Shown here piece by piece: positions 37,601 through 50,470 of a stretch of DNA of 64,000 bases. A model generated the notes under the pieces. That model was not told the origin of the DNA. It saw only the letters and a program-made list of their open reading frames with translations, and ran no database searches. Each line of letters begins with the position of its first letter. The stretch's first letter is position 1. A program made the position numbers and the translations under genes. Source of the DNA: Sphaerosporella brunnea (lineage: Eukaryota > Ascomycota > Pezizomycetes > Pezizales > Pyronemataceae); NCBI GenBank assembly GCA_008704415.1, contig VXIS01000175.1, positions 1-64,000 of the forward strand, written 5' to 3'.

Positions 37601-39842
37601 AGCAGCTCAGGACCGCTGCGTCGGATGGAAGTGGCAAAAGCGCCACCCAAAGCGACAGCGTGTAAACGAGCCTCCGGATCGTCCGGGAAGATCATGTCTC
37701 GGCCGCCGCGAACCAACGGATCGGGAATAGCCGTGGGATGTCTGCGGACACGTAGGAAGAGGCGCTGAAAGCGACCCGACGGTGAGGATGGATGGAACGA
37801 AATTGGCGGTGTTTCGAAGAGAGCCAGACAAACAAACAAAACGGGGAAACGTATTGGTGCCCCAACAAAAAGCAGCCGAGATCTGCACGCGCATATGCCT
37901 GGAACGAGAAGTGTTGGCTGTTATCCCACCGCAGCCTCGGTGCTCGCGTTTACGTATTGAGGCTGACATACAGAAAGTGGGTACCCTTCCATCCCATTGC
38001 CAGCTACCGTGAAACCTGCAGCAAACCAGTCTTTTGTCGGAAACCTCATCCTAACATAGCCGTCGCCCTTCCTTCCTTCCGTGGTCGATTTTCTCGAACA
38101 TCGGTTGTTCGCATGCAATCCCCCGAGTCTCGAAACAAGGGCCAATACCGCCAATACCCGGGTTGCTCATCCTTCACCGAAACAACATCTCCAAAATACC
38201 TCAATCGGATGCGGCATCGATCGGATCAACAGTCAAAGGGGATCGCCGCAACTCAGCACGAAAAAAACAAAAAACAAAAAACAAAAGCTTCCAATTCCTC
38301 CTCGAGCCGGCGGCCCGGTTAAGCGTCCTTGATATGTTTCATCCACCGAGCAGCGTTGTACGGCACTGCTCCTGCCGACAGGCCAGGAGGCAACGTGCCT
38401 TATGCGTGGCCGTTAGATACGCTGTAGACATGTTACCGTCTCCCCGCTTGACTGCATATGATGAACGGCGCAGCTGCTGGTAAGGCAGCAGCCCAAGTAT
38501 GCAGGTATCCGTGAGCAGCAACAGAAAACTTGCGATTGCGCATGCAAACTCCATCCTGACATCAACCGCCTCACGAAACCACCACCTTCCGATAGCGAGG
38601 GGCAGTTACAGGCACTTGCACATACCGATTAGGTGACAATTACCACCTGGAGTCATTTTCAACTTCAGATCTGATCCCACGTTTGCTTCATATTAAGGAG
38701 TGCGATTGGCGCTCTTCTCGCCGCATTTTCACCGCACACATGTGAAAGTAAACAGCCGTCTCAGTCCCAGCCAGATCTCGAGGACGCTGTCAGGCCTTTC
38801 GAATTTCAGCGTCAGGGCGACCCCGCTCCTATCGCGCCTGGTGAAGCTGTGGCAACAACCCAAAAGAAACAATCGTGCATCGGTGGACATTAAGCGCGAG
38901 ACGCGAGGCGATGCACATGGCCCCATAGGTGCACATATGACGTCTCAGACAGGCCCGGGATCTGATACATGCGGTGGGGCTCTCGCTGTCATCAGTCACG
39001 TGCCGTTAACGCCCTGGCCTGGTCCGTGCGTTCGGCTGCAATGGGTAGGCTGTTTCTGGAATGGATATCAAAACAAGTTGAAATCACGGTTCGAATATCA
39101 ACATCCATAGCACCAGCACACCATCACAACCACCAACCGTTTGGAAATTAGTAAATGCGTGGGGACGCCAGCCCCCACAACCGTCGTTGCAAGTACCTAC
39201 TACACATAAGAATAACCATAGGGTGCTAACAGATATACCAATAAAAAAAAAAAGAGAAGTACACAGAATACAGCGTCTATGCATACGAGATATCCAAAAG
39301 CACAATGTCCACCCCACGCGGCAAAAAAAAAAAAAAGCAAAAGTTAAGCATACATATACTCTCGTCAAGAAAACCGCCGCCCGTTGCCATAATAATACTG
39401 AATCTAAAATACATGACCGCCCCAATAAGGGGAAAAACAAAAAAAAAACGCCAGTCCATAATACCGCACCGTTTGAAAGTAAAGAAGAAGAAAAAGTCTA
39501 AAACGCACAAGGGGGAAAAATCACAAGGGTAAACATATCCACACGCCGAAAACAGTTACAACCCGGACGCCCGGCAAAAATGCGCAAACGATATCTGGAT
39601 GAATGGAGTGGTGGTAATGGAGGTGGAGATGGTGGGTGAGCTGCGATTGCGTCGTGTCGTCATAATTGTAGAAGCAATCCTCCCGTGCGACCAGACGCAA
39701 GGCTTTGATGATCTCCATTGCAGCATATCTTTCCGCCCGCCCGCCGAGCCCGCGCGAAATGTTGTCTGTCTAAGTAACATGCATATCCGCCGCCTATACC
39801 GCCGTCGATTTCCGTCGCATTCGTCCACAACTATCGTTTTTT
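34684..39842. other. Long gene-poor region
   Basis: About 5 kb with only short, unconvincing frames. It includes T9/G10 runs at about 36959-36975, a G-tract at about 37242-37258, A-rich runs at about 38264-38290 and 39241-39253, and another A-run near 39322-39337. Possibly long UTRs, decayed elements or unrecognised genes with many introns. I cannot support any specific feature. Confidence 0.4.
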
Positions 39843-40007
39843 TTAAACTGTGTGCGCACACGGCCTGCAAGTCTTGAGCTTGCAGTATTTGCATTCGAAT
39901 ATAAACCAGTGCGGGCCAGAGCCACACATGCCGCAGTTCCAAAGCAGCAACGTCGTCTCGGACTTGATGATCTTGAAAGAGTGGTGACAATAACCCGGAA
40001 TTGCCAT
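39843..40007 (-). CDS. Tiny cysteine-rich (zinc-ribbon-like) protein
   Basis: ATG at 40007 to TAA at 39843, 54 aa. It contains three C-x2-C pairs: WNCGMCGSG, FECKYCK and TCRPCAH. Short ascomycete proteins with this W-x-C-x2-C ... C-x2-C ... C-x2-C layout are known to me as uncharacterised zinc-ribbon-like proteins. The frame is open further upstream (to 40286), but that part is low-complexity and looks like leader. An intron or longer N-terminus cannot be excluded. Confidence 0.4.
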   Translation of the reverse strand: MAIPGYCHHSFKIIKSETTLLLWNCGMCGSGPHWFIFECKYCKLKTCRPCAHTV

Positions 40008-40289
40008 TGGCGATGGTGTCGTCGGCGGGTAAAACGATTTTCGTTTCGATAGCGGAAGGTGCCGAGAGCGTCTCGGAAAAAATTCCCGTGATTTTGCGAT
40101 GCAGATGCGAGCAACGGCGGGTATGCAAGAGTTGTAGAGTACCACGTTGCAGGTGCTGCGTTGGCGAAAGATATCAAGAGCAGGCGGGGGGGGGGGATGT
40201 GAGGCTATTGGGGGTTGACCGAAGCCCGAAGCAGCACGAAAGTCGAATCGAGTCAGGAGGTTTGTTCGAGGTCCTTTGCGCGGCAAAAG

Positions 40290-43200
40290 CAGGCCGGTAG
40301 AGAGAGCCAGCTACTTACTAGGCGAAGGGGATAGCCGAGCGTAATCTGCAGCTTCAGTAAAAAAGGTTGGGAGGGTCTATGCTGCCCTTTTATGTGAGGC
40401 CGTGGCATTCGCGGCTCGAGCTCCAGCTGCTGCGAGGAGAGCTCTACCGAAATTGTCACCCCCGCCTGCCCTCGATCCGGAAACACTCAGACTCATCCAT
40501 CCCACACCAATGCACACGTCAACCGGGAGGAAACATCTCTCGGCGTTGGAGGCTGTTCGCTGTGCCCCCCTGACGCTGGCAGCTGGCTTCCCTTGACCTG
40601 GCCGTCGGGGATCCTGCAATGCACCGTTCCGTCATGAGCAGTTCGAGAGGCGTAGGTACACAGCATGGCCTCGGATCCGCGCAGGCGGAGGTGCTCCACG
40701 GGGCAGCCAGCCGCCTGATCGTCGTTCCATCTAAAGTAGGCCGCGGTTGGTGGTGCCAGTGCCGGCAAGATTGCCTGTGGGTCCGGAAGGCAGTCTCTGC
40801 CCCAAACGGCGTCAAACCGGCCTCCCTCAGGCAACGAGACGATTCAGCCCGCGGTCCTGTCTACAAGGTCGCAGCCCCCGGAGACTCCCTAGCTTGAAGG
40901 CCGTGGATGGTTTGGAGGGAGGGATCGAGCGCAACCAATCTGCTGGGAAGCACCCACCAGAGCAGCGAGGCGCTAGCGGTGTTGCATGGACGTCCAACAG
41001 CTGGGCGGCGTGTTCTTGTCTCCTTCGGTTTCCAGTTCCCGCTCCCTGGGTCCGTCTTAAGCCATGTCTCGCGGGTTTTAATCCCTGGGAACGCACTAAT
41101 AAATCAGCGCTCAGAGCCTGTTCCCGCGCTTGATGGAAACTGGCACAATGCCAGAGCTATCGAAGGCTCGAAGGCGCTTTCCACAGCATGGCAAAAGTTC
41201 GTGGGTACGAAGAGTGGCGAGCACACCCAGCCCACCACTCAAGCCATCGGCCCCCTGTGTCGCTCAAACTGCGCTCGCGCGGCGCGGCGACGAAGGAAGC
41301 TGGCCAGCAACGATTGGATGGATGTCTGTTGGCATCTACTGGGGTTTCCGCGCACCAGTGCAAAGCCGTCTATCTAGAAACGTGACTCCCCGGAGATGAT
41401 GCCCGTTTCTTTTTTTGCGCTCCTGCTTGCTTTTCCTTCCTCTTTCTCGTCGGGCAACATAAGACGTGGGGGGGAGGAAGGAGGCGGGATCCGACGCGAG
41501 GGGACAGTCTGGGACCACCAATGTGGTGCGTCTGTGGTGTCTTATCCCCAAACAAATACAAACAAAGGGCTCGTCACCGGACGGGACACGGCGACTTCGT
41601 GTTCGAGAAGCGCGGGGGGTCCTTGCGGCTTGTTTCCCACACTGCCTTGCGCCTTGTTTCCCACACCGTCCTCACCGCCACCTGGTTGGGTTGGCTCGGA
41701 AGCTGTGTCACAGCATCGGGGCTGTTCCTCCCTTCGAATCTCTCTCTGCTCCCCTTTCTTCGCCCGAGGCTGCGGCCAGCTTCGCAGCCGGTGGTGGTGG
41801 ACACGCTGCAGTGCGCGTGGCACCGAGCCGCGCAAACAGCGGGGCGGTTGCTGCTAGGAACTGGGTACATCTAGCGATGGGCATCTCATCGACGGGCCTT
41901 TGCATGCAGATTGCAGCACCCGATCGCCCGGTACATTGCAGTCCGGGTTAAACCAAGTTGAGCATCCCAGACCTTCGACTCCAGACACCGGCGCCTTTCA
42001 GAACAGCTGGCCCGGAGATATGAGTTTCGGCACGGACGCGAAATAGACAAAGGGCTGTTCGGTAGAGCATATGTATGCAACCGACGCGGACTGGCTCCAT
42101 CCATGTGACTGGGAGTCAACGTGAAACGAGCTGCTTTTTTGCTTTTTTTCTTTTTTTTCTTCGATGGATGTTTGCAACTGGCCGTCTTCGTGAGATCATA
42201 TGTTTCGCACCTGGTTGTCCAACAAGTGGATACCCCCGGTGATCCGATCCCAATGATCCGAGTCGAGCAGGCACTCGCGCGACCGAAAAACACCCCCAAA
42301 TCAAAGTGTCATCTTCATCTGGGCTAGGGTTGTCGTGGATTTGTTTTGCGTGGAAATGCAAAGGTTCAGGGAGCTCCCCGAAAAGGTCGTGCATTCTCGG
42401 CGTGATAGATACAGTACGAGTATGCAACGATGAACAAAAACAACAGCATCGCCCTTCTTTCCGATGCCGGCGGTCATGAATCTCGATGTCCTGATGTCCT
42501 GATGGGCATTGTCAAGTCTGATCGATCACATCTGGAGATATTCAGTGCGCGCGATATGCTAAAAATCGCGATTTTGGCGCAAGATCCAATATTCGACCTT
42601 TAGGGAGTAACCCAAAAGTCAACCTTTGATATTGCGCAATATGCTGATATTGAAAATTCTACCGTGAGCAGAATTTCGACCAATATTACACTCGTCGCCC
42701 TGGAATAAACATAATTTCACTGTTATATATGCCACAACCCCGAACAGGCTTTTCTCTGAACACTATATCTGATATTATGTGCATATATTGAGGCGACTTC
42801 ACATCTCGCGAGTTTAACATGGCCCCTGACATGAAGCCAAAGCCTTATTTGCCAGTCCCCAGTTGCCAACAACCCTGGAATCAAATCACATCCACCATTC
42901 GGGCCGTAGTTGCTTCTATCCATGATAATCAGGAGCACCGCACTCCTCGCAATTGCAAGGAGGTGCGGTGTAGATCATCCGAGGCCCGACTTCCAGCCGA
43001 CCGAAGATGTGGTATCATACCATGGCCCCCACAACAACGAAGCCCGTTGCTGTTTCATTGACCTAGGCCTAGAATTAGCACTCACTCAACACCCATTCAC
43101 CGCTAGGCATTGCGGAAATTTTAGGAAGTTAAAAAGTTGTGAAAATGGGTTGTTGGGACTTGTTAGCCATGTGATTGAGTGTTGATAACCCGTAAAGTGG

Positions 43201-44039
43201 CTGAACTGCCGTTAGTAATTCAAGGGCCTTCGAAAAGCAGAGAAACAATGTACCCTGGTATTTCCAGCTTTGATTCTTTTGGCCTGGTAGCGGGTGTCCA
43301 AAACATTAGATATCACTCGTAGATTCGGGAATCTAGCTTTTTAAGCGCAGATCAAGTTACTCGTGATTGCTTAGCTTAGCTTCGGGTTTTAATTCAATAA
43401 GTGCTTGTGGAGTGCTCAAGTTTTCTATCCAGACCCGTCTACTATATATCTGCTAATGCCAGGTGGGTAGTCTTTTCTTTATGCACCCTTTAGCATGTGT
43501 TCACCATCGCCGATGCTCGTTCTCGGCATCGTAATCGTCTTCCTTGGCGCTTTTGGCCACCAGGCCTTGGCCCCGTAGGAGAAACCCCAGTGATCGTCAC
43601 TGGTAGGCGGCACCAGTGGGGCATTACCCCAGCTCAGGAGGTCGGGTGGCCGGCTGGATTGAAAGCGGCGAGGATGGAGTGAAGTCTGTGGGTTCTGGCC
43701 AGATGGGGAATTGGGAGTGGGGATACCGGTGGGTGGACTGTTGAACTTGCTGCTGAGGTGCCATTCCTTGGTACATGTACCTAGCGGCTTGAGTTCGCCC
43801 GGAGTTCACTATTAGTCCGGCACCCATATAAGTAATATAAGCTACCTAGGCAGTGATTACCGGGAGCAATTCTGTTGGGACACAAAAAGGCCATTGGTGC
43901 TGCTGGAACACGATCTCGAGATACAATTCACGGAGCGAGTGATGACGTTCCTATTTTATCTCTAAACCGTAGCCGTAACCATTCCAAACAGCGTACATAG
44001 GAAAGCTTACAGTAGCAAAACAGAGCAAGAAGCCGCCTC
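40290..44039. other. Gene-poor region
   Basis: Several overlapping frames of 90-160 codons on both strands (40300-42300) have no family motifs and mirror each other's GC bias, so I reject them. 42540-42720 is AT-rich and contains a faint helix-turn-helix-like frame. Nothing firm. Confidence 0.4.
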
Positions 44040-45302
44040 CTATCTTCTATCCCGCCCACCATGGTCTCGGTCCCTACTGCGTCTTCTACGATCGCTGTCT
44101 CTGCCGCTATCCTTTTCTCTTCGGCGGTCGCGGTCGCGGTCACGGTCACGGTCCCGCCCGCTGTCCCTGTGTCTGTCCCGGTCCTTGTCCCGACCAGAGC
44201 GGTCAGAGGACCTATCCCTTCGTCGTCGACGACCTGAGTCCTCATCCCTTCGTCTAGAGTCCCTATCGCGGTCTCTTCTCCTCTCGCCTCTTCCGCCATG
44301 CCTGTCCCGTCCACCTCCGCTCTCATCCCTCCTCTCGAGCTCAGCACTCTTCCCATTACTCGGCTTCTCCTCGATTTGTTGTTCGTCCACCGGCTTGCCG
44401 GTCTTCTTATCGATCTTGACAACCGGAATGTAAGTCGTATCCGGCCGTCTACCCCCCTTCTTCTTATCTCCACTTCCCCACGACCCAAGCTCCGGGATCT
44501 CGGCCATCGGCTTCGCACCGATCCCCAGAAACGCCGGCCTCTTCTCCAGAAGCCGTAGCTTACCACTCTTATCTCCCGCCTTCCCCCGTTTCCCGCCCAA
44601 TTCCTCGCCACCTTTCCACCCCATCCCTCGCAACAGCGCAGCACCGAAGTCCTCAACGGGGACGGCAGCGTAGTCTGCGAGTGTGGGTACATCGGGGCGG
44701 GACTCTACATCCCTTTTATAAGCGCCATCCTCTCCACCAGCGCTGCTGTTTTTCCAATCATCCGTTCCGACCGTGTGCGCAATGACCAAATCACTTCCCC
44801 TCTTCTCCACACCCATCAACGCAGCAATCGCGCGCTCATCCTCCGTCATTTCCTTCCCCTGTGGCGTAGCCTCGTCAATCTCCACCTCCACCTCCACCTC
44901 CACCTGCTTCTCGAACGTTTGCAGTCCATATGTCTCCCCCTCGCCAGTATTCTGGACCTCCGCCGTTGCCGTCGCTGTCTCTTCGCCGCGCCTCGCTTCT
45001 TCGGGTATGTAAATGGCCCGCTTGTTCCTTCGCAGCTCCGCCTCGCGTCTCCAGTCGCGGTTCTGCATCGCAGGAATTACGAGTGGCACGGCGGGCTTTT
45101 TGGCGGGCTTCGAGCCGTCGATGGCTCCTCCGCGCGAAAGGTCGAAGGTGCTCACACGCTGCACTTTGCCGTGGTGCTCATCTTCTGAGTCTGAGTCGTG
45201 GCCGAGGGCGCGCTTGTTGCGGGTACTGGAGTTCTCCTTGCGTTTGGCAGAGCTGCTAGGCTTGGAGCCTAGGGAGAGGCTGAAGGGTTTGGTGGAGGCC
45301 AT
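44040..45302 (-). CDS. SPP2: Pre-mRNA splicing factor SPP2 (G-patch protein, GPKOW family)
   Basis: Spliceosome factor that binds and activates the DEAH helicase PRP2 before the first catalytic step. Single exon, 420 aa. The start is the ATG followed by ASTKPFSLSLG, typical of the family; the frame is open 38 codons further upstream without conservation. Residues about 213-232 form the G-patch-like PVEDFGAALLRGMGWKGG. A conserved segment RRPDTTYIPVVKIDKKTGKP follows. The tail from about residue 340 is a long Arg/Asp/Ser repeat. Glu/Val-rich repeats lie near 130-140. Confidence 0.85.
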   Translation of the reverse strand: MASTKPFSLSLGSKPSSSAKRKENSSTRNKRALGHDSDSEDEHHGKVQRVSTFDLSRGGAIDGSKPAKKPAVPLVIPAMQNRDWRREAELRRNKRAIYIPEEARRGEETATATAEVQNTGEGETYGLQTFEKQVEVEVEVEIDEATPQGKEMTEDERAIAALMGVEKRGSDLVIAHTVGTDDWKNSSAGGEDGAYKRDVESRPDVPTLADYAAVPVEDFGAALLRGMGWKGGEELGGKRGKAGDKSGKLRLLEKRPAFLGIGAKPMAEIPELGSWGSGDKKKGGRRPDTTYIPVVKIDKKTGKPVDEQQIEEKPSNGKSAELERRDESGGGRDRHGGRGERRRDRDRDSRRRDEDSGRRRRRDRSSDRSGRDKDRDRHRDSGRDRDRDRDRDRRREKDSGRDSDRRRRSRDRDHGGRDRR

Positions 45303-46236
45303 GCTTGGAGGTTGGTGAAGCTGGTGGCGAGGATGGTTGTTAAGGTGGTGAGATAAGATGCATCTGATAACACACTTGACTACATACATACCGAGTGACT
45401 CACACCCACGCAACATCGAAGAGGCAACTACACCCTAAATATAATCCGAAAATCGAGCTGAAGATACATCCATTACAAGCATCGTGAAGTCCCAGCTGGT
45501 GAGTTGAGAAGCCTCTTGTACGTTTCTTAGATACCCTTGGGAGTTCCAGGCTAGCCCTGTGTAGAGATGTCAGCCTAGCGTGTGACAGTATTGTACTATA
45601 CTCTATCGCCACCTAGGTAGTTAGTGACAACACCAAGCCGTTATTTTGCAGCTGGTGGTGCGAGAGCGGGTGGTGCGGCGAGGGCGCGCGGGGGAGCTCT
45701 GAGCTCTCTCTGTTCTCAACTGCCTGCGCTCAAAACATAAAAGGATGGCCCTCCTTGGGCGGCCAGAAACTGTGTTGAGCTGTGGCTGGCGTGGCTTCTC
45801 ACAGTGGCTGAGGTGCTTAGTGGCGGCACACCCTTTGTATCGACACATGACATAATACTTTATCGCATCTCAGGATACTGTATTCCGACTTCCGGGCTGC
45901 TACACCAACAGTCACTCTGTTCGTGAACTTGTTCGATGCAGGCCGTGGACATCGCTATGCTTTGATTTATTGTACGCCGATTCACGTCATGATTTTACGC
46001 TGGCCGGCCTCACATGTACTCATACTACAAATATGACCACATGCCAACGGGCACAGATATTCAACAACAGATGGGTATTGATTGATTTGCAGAGTATTCA
46101 GACATCGAGTAGGTACTTTGACAGGTTTCGATCCAAAGAGGAACCAAAACACCCAAAGATTGGTACAAATTGTCTGAACGTAGCTGAAAAAGAATGAAGT
46201 GAAGACCCAAAACCATGGCATACACACCGTCAAAAA
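45303..46236. other. Intergenic, nothing recognised
   Basis: Contains the SPP2 promoter. No credible ORF or RNA gene. Confidence 0.5.
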
Positions 46237-47133
46237 CTATGCCTGGGCCTGGCCGGTGAGATACTGAAACGGTTCGGGGTTTGTGATCCTTCCGTCCTCT
46301 GTCATGGAAATTTCAAGCTGCATCTTCTTGAGGCCCCAAAACGCACCCGTAATACCAACCACGACGACGTAAGTGTTGAGCATGGAAGCGTAGATGTGGA
46401 AGCGCATTCCCTTGGTCGCACGGCCGTACTTGTCGCTGTTCGTGATCATCAGCCAGATTCGGGCTTAACCTGTCGATATCAAGAGTACTCACTCAAGGAA
46501 GAAAGGGTTTTGCATCGCCGTCAGCTTTACGGCAATCTCGGGCAGCTTCAGAACCGCCGCTGAACGCTGCAACAGATCTACAGTTTGCTGATTACGCTGT
46601 TTGTTCCTGTGGTTGTTGATTTCCACTGCTCATTCAGGTTGGTTAGCAAAGGGGCAGCAGACGAGAGAAACATGATGAAGGAACGCACCGAGGAGATAGA
46701 TGATGTCGGCAAATTTTCCAAGAAGCATGTCCTGCTGCAGAATTGATAGATACATCTCACGACCGGTACGTGCTGCGAATTTGGGAATACACATCAGGCG
46801 AGACCAATCGTAGATGGTCTTGTTGAGTTGTTCCGGTTCTACATGGAGGTGATTAGGTAACATCCCGAGGGTGCGCCGATAAAGCTCCATGGCCAGGCTG
46901 ATGACCGAGTTCAGGTCGCTTGACGGTCCTGGATCCAATTGAGTCGAGTACTGCTGATGGGTGAACCGCTGCGCCGCAGAGGAGTCGATTGCCTGTTGTG
47001 TGTGCTGCGGAAGGGGCCGGAGGGCGCTTCGAGGGGTATTGTACGGAGCCCGCGATCCTGTCGCATACTGCACTTTGTCCCACTTCTGTCGCTTCGACCG
47101 CTCTGCGGGATGATGGGTCTTGCGGCAAGTCAT
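46237..47133 (-). CDS. Unrecognised protein with one membrane segment
   Basis: Exons 47133-46689, 46625-46493 and 46435-46237 give 777 nt, or 258 aa. The start MTCRKTHHPAERSKRQKWDK is chosen over an in-frame ATG 24 codons upstream because the latter adds unconserved-looking sequence. A helical region (LNSVISLAMELYRRTLGML; MYLSILQQDMLLGKFADI) is followed by VEINNHRNKQRNQQTVDLL. A single hydrophobic segment sits near the C-terminus (MLNTYVVVVGITGAFWGL), with a polar tail. Introns have CTAAC and CTGAT branch points and restore one frame. It could be a small membrane-anchored protein; no family comes to mind. Confidence 0.65.
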
Positions 47134-47836
47134 GCTTATCGTGGAGGTGAGGTGTAGAACGAGGTCTAGAAAAACCTTTTGGTGTAAAAGAGGGTCTTCA
47201 TTCAAGACGGATGCTTTGAATGGCAGACCCCCATTCTCAAGTTGATCGTTGGAAACTCGGGAATCTCACGTCTCGACACGCGGGTGATGTACCATGACGG
47301 ACTGACTTTTCTTTCCGCCTTTTCCTTCTCATAAGGTGATAGCGTTTGGAAAAAAAGTATGAGTGTAATCGAGTGATAGGCTCACCAGAAGAACGGGGTT
47401 CAAGCCCTATCTTGAGATTGATAGATGGAAAACAATACACGAGCACCTTGTGATTTTGACCCTCCCTTTCTTCCTTCTTACACTTATCCTTTAGACTACC
47501 CTTCTGTACAACTTCTATTACGACTTCTACCTCCCTGCTTCCGTCTACATCTTCAACCCATCTACACCCACCACTTCTGCTTTCGTCAGACATTTCCATA
47601 CCTTTCCCACCCCGAAACAAAACAAACACGCATAAATTTTTGGTCATTTTAAAGTACCAGTGCCCACCAAGCAATTCGTAAGTACCTTCGTTCTTCTAGT
47701 CCTGCCTCCGCAATCTTCAAACGGTCAAGCCATAGCTTGACAGCGACAGTTCCCCAACAACCTATTCGCTTCTCCTTTGTTCCCAAGTAAACCCGCTCTG
47801 CCCCTTCCAAGCACCCACAAAACCGAGCCATTTACC
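47134..47836. other. Divergent intergenic region
   Basis: Lies between two opposed unknown genes and should hold both promoters. Pyrimidine-rich around 47455-47600. No coding sequence supported. Confidence 0.4.
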
Positions 47837-49127
47837 ATGAAGTGGCTCGACAGCAACTTCCTGCCGACCGCTCAGCTGATGTTTTCGCACAAGAAGAAAC
47901 GAATTGCCCCGCTGACACACTGACAGATTGCAGCAATACCAGAAATCCTTTTTTTATCACATTTACTTTCCTGATCAATCCTCATTATCAACTCTGTTAC
48001 GGCTGAAGTTACACCTTTTCAGAATTTTCACCGAAACATTTCAGCGCTATTGCGCCGTCCCGATGGCTATGGGCTTCAGCATTTACAAAGACGCAATCGA
48101 ACATTTTATCGACCGTTTTATCTACACACCAAAAGCCGAAATTTATTCCCACGAAGTAGAAGGCGAAGTGTGGGCTCGATACCTCCTCGACCAAAACTAC
48201 TGTAAACTCCCTCAACACAAACTTTCACAGTACACCATCGATTTCCTTGAGATTTCGTGTGGCCCGAAACCTATCAGGAAGGCCCAGCCCATCGAAGTCA
48301 ACGGCAATTGGCAATGGGGTACTTTAGACGACGAAAGCGCCGCAATTGCAACCTATATTAGTCCGGGAGGATATCAGATAACCTCATTCCTTCATCTACG
48401 CAACCGTTTCTGCTTCAAGGTCTCCGGTCATGTTCCCAAAATCCCGCCTAGGCTCCAGGTCGATCTCAGTGATGAACAGGATTGGGACTACATGCGAAGT
48501 GTTAACTGGGAGATCGAACCCATCTTTGGCTTCCTGTCGAGAACTTGGGGACCGAGACGTGAGCAGACTGGATGGCAGTATATCTGGTTTTGGAAAAGAC
48601 AGCGCGAAATCCAAGCCCTCGAACAGTTGACTTTAGATACGGCATACGGCCCGGGCATCCGCAATGTCGACAAAAGGATACTGTATCCCCTCGTTACCGC
48701 CGAAAGAGTGTTCTGCGACTGGGATCCGAACGAGGAGGCGTTCTGGATGCAGCAGAAGGCTGCCGTGGAGAAGGAGAAGCGCCGCCTGTGGCAAGCTTAC
48801 GAGGAGGGGGGGGGGATGGAGGAAGAGATCCCACTGTTGGGTGAGGATCTCTACGACGAGCCCCTTCCCCTCGGGTGTGCCGACTCCGGTTACTCCTCGG
48901 AAGGGGAGGACCAGGAGTTGGGTACCAAGATCGAGGAGGCTTCACTGACCGACGAGTTTGGCGGCCTCATCGCGGAGGTCTTGAAGCTCAGGGACCAGCC
49001 GTCCCTCGACAACCGGCTCACCGAGTTCGAGGCTAAGCAATTGGCTCTCGAACGAGACCGCCAGAACAAGGCGGAACTCGACAGGCTGTTTGAGGAGACT
49101 TGCTGGTCCGACGACGAGGACGACTAA
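47837..49127 (+). CDS. Hypothetical protein with acidic C-terminus
   Basis: Exons 47837-47880 and 47927-49127 give 1245 nt, or 414 aa. The short first exon (MKWLDSNFLPTAQL) joins by a 46-nt intron with a CTGAC branch point. A later start at 48063 (MAMGFSIYKDAIEHF) is the alternative. The middle (WARYLLDQNYC; GNWQWGTLDDESAAIATYIS; WGPRREQTGWQYIWFWKRQ) is rich in Trp and looks globular. The C-terminal 130 residues are Glu/Asp-rich with helical heptads and end WSDDEDD. Function unknown. Confidence 0.65.
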
Positions 49128-50470
49128 GTCCGAGTCGGGGGGGAGGGGATATTTTGGGATATTTTGGGCCATTTTTGTTTGTTTTTGTCTGTTTTTGTTA
49201 AAAAAAAATCATATTTTTTATACACTTCTCTGATCGATGATCCTCGCGCTTATTAAATCTATTTTCTGCTGTGGTAGAATTACACCTCGTCGTCTCACGT
49301 CGGCCAAAACGGCCCAACCCCAACCCCTAGCGCCTCTCCTCATAACAAAACCCGCTTCGCACTCGAAAAACCCTTTATCCCCGCACCTAGAACGAACACC
49401 ACCATATCTCTGCGTAAGCTTTCCCTCTCTTACGCGTTGCACCTCCTCTGTACACAATTGATGACACTATTTGATTGATACCTCCATGATGTATTAACAC
49501 TGAAAATTCTGAGCTGTACACCCAACTTTTTTTTCGCACCTTTTCCGCGCAAGAGAAGAAGAAAAGAACTAACGCGTCACAGATCCATCAGCCGTCAGCG
49601 TCGGCGTCATGCCATGTACATAGCAAGCAAGCACGAATAATAAAACAACAAGTTCAGCTCCCACATCACCGACGCGGTGAACCACCCCGCCACCAAAAAC
49701 ACACAAAGAAAAGCACGGATGTCAAATTACAGCCCATCCGGCATATAATTGCCCCGCGGTTGTGCCGAGAAGTGCGTACATCAAACGGAATCGTACGACA
49801 GAACTGCCGCCCTCGTGTGCGAGGTTCCGCGCGTGCGTTTCCCCGCCCTAAAATGGTATTCAATATACCGCCCGGCCTTCGTCGCTGGTTCTTGCATACG
49901 AGAGCTAGTGTGGGGTTGGTGGGCTGACATTATCTGCGTGATCGTGACCCCCGAGTTTGGTTGAGAAAAATGATGTGTATTACGTTATTCTTTTTTCCCG
50001 CTTCTATAGATAATCAATCCTTTCAGTCTTTCAAGCGTGGTCTTGAGAACCAGCCGTTGTGCTTCCGCTGTGGCAGTTGGAAGACGAGATCCTCAAAAGT
50101 GTACAATGTGATAAATGTTGGAACCGCGTAGGTTCGAGTATCTGAGAATGTCATAGCTAGAGTGCGTGCGGGTGCGGCGAACAGCCCTATAAGGCTGCTC
50201 GCCTACCGGCACCTACACCTTCAAATCAATACAAGTAACTATACATCTTCAGTGCAAACCTGACGTTACACATCTTCAGATCAACAATAAACTTCCAAGC
50301 CCCTAAAGCATCGACATCGCGCAAGCAAAAAAATCAACGAGCCATTTGGATACTGAAGAAAAGCGCCCCCCAGATGACCCAAAGAGTAGGCATGAATCAA
50401 ATAGAAAAAACCAAACCATGTGTACATAAGTATCGTAGCATCGTACATTCGTTGGCCATTAAAGCCCCGA
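49128..50470. other. Intergenic between convergent genes
   Basis: 3' flanks of the hypothetical protein and the RBR ligase. A/T runs at 49200-49220. No gene supported. Confidence 0.45.

Noticed and set aside
40907..41951. Overlapping + strand frames of 117-161 codons
   Set aside because: No motifs, GC-driven openness in several frames at once, no splice structure that improves them.
42600..42710. Helix-turn-helix-like frame resembling a transposase N-terminus
   Set aside because: Only about 30 codons, AT-rich, no inverted ends or catalytic region nearby.
43624..43827. Minus-strand frame with a Gln/Pro/Ser-rich segment
   Set aside because: Looks faintly like a low-complexity protein tail, but no exons or motif could be attached.
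47370..47400. GGGGTTCAAGCCC, resembling a tRNA T-arm
   Set aside because: No matching acceptor, D or anticodon arms could be folded around it.
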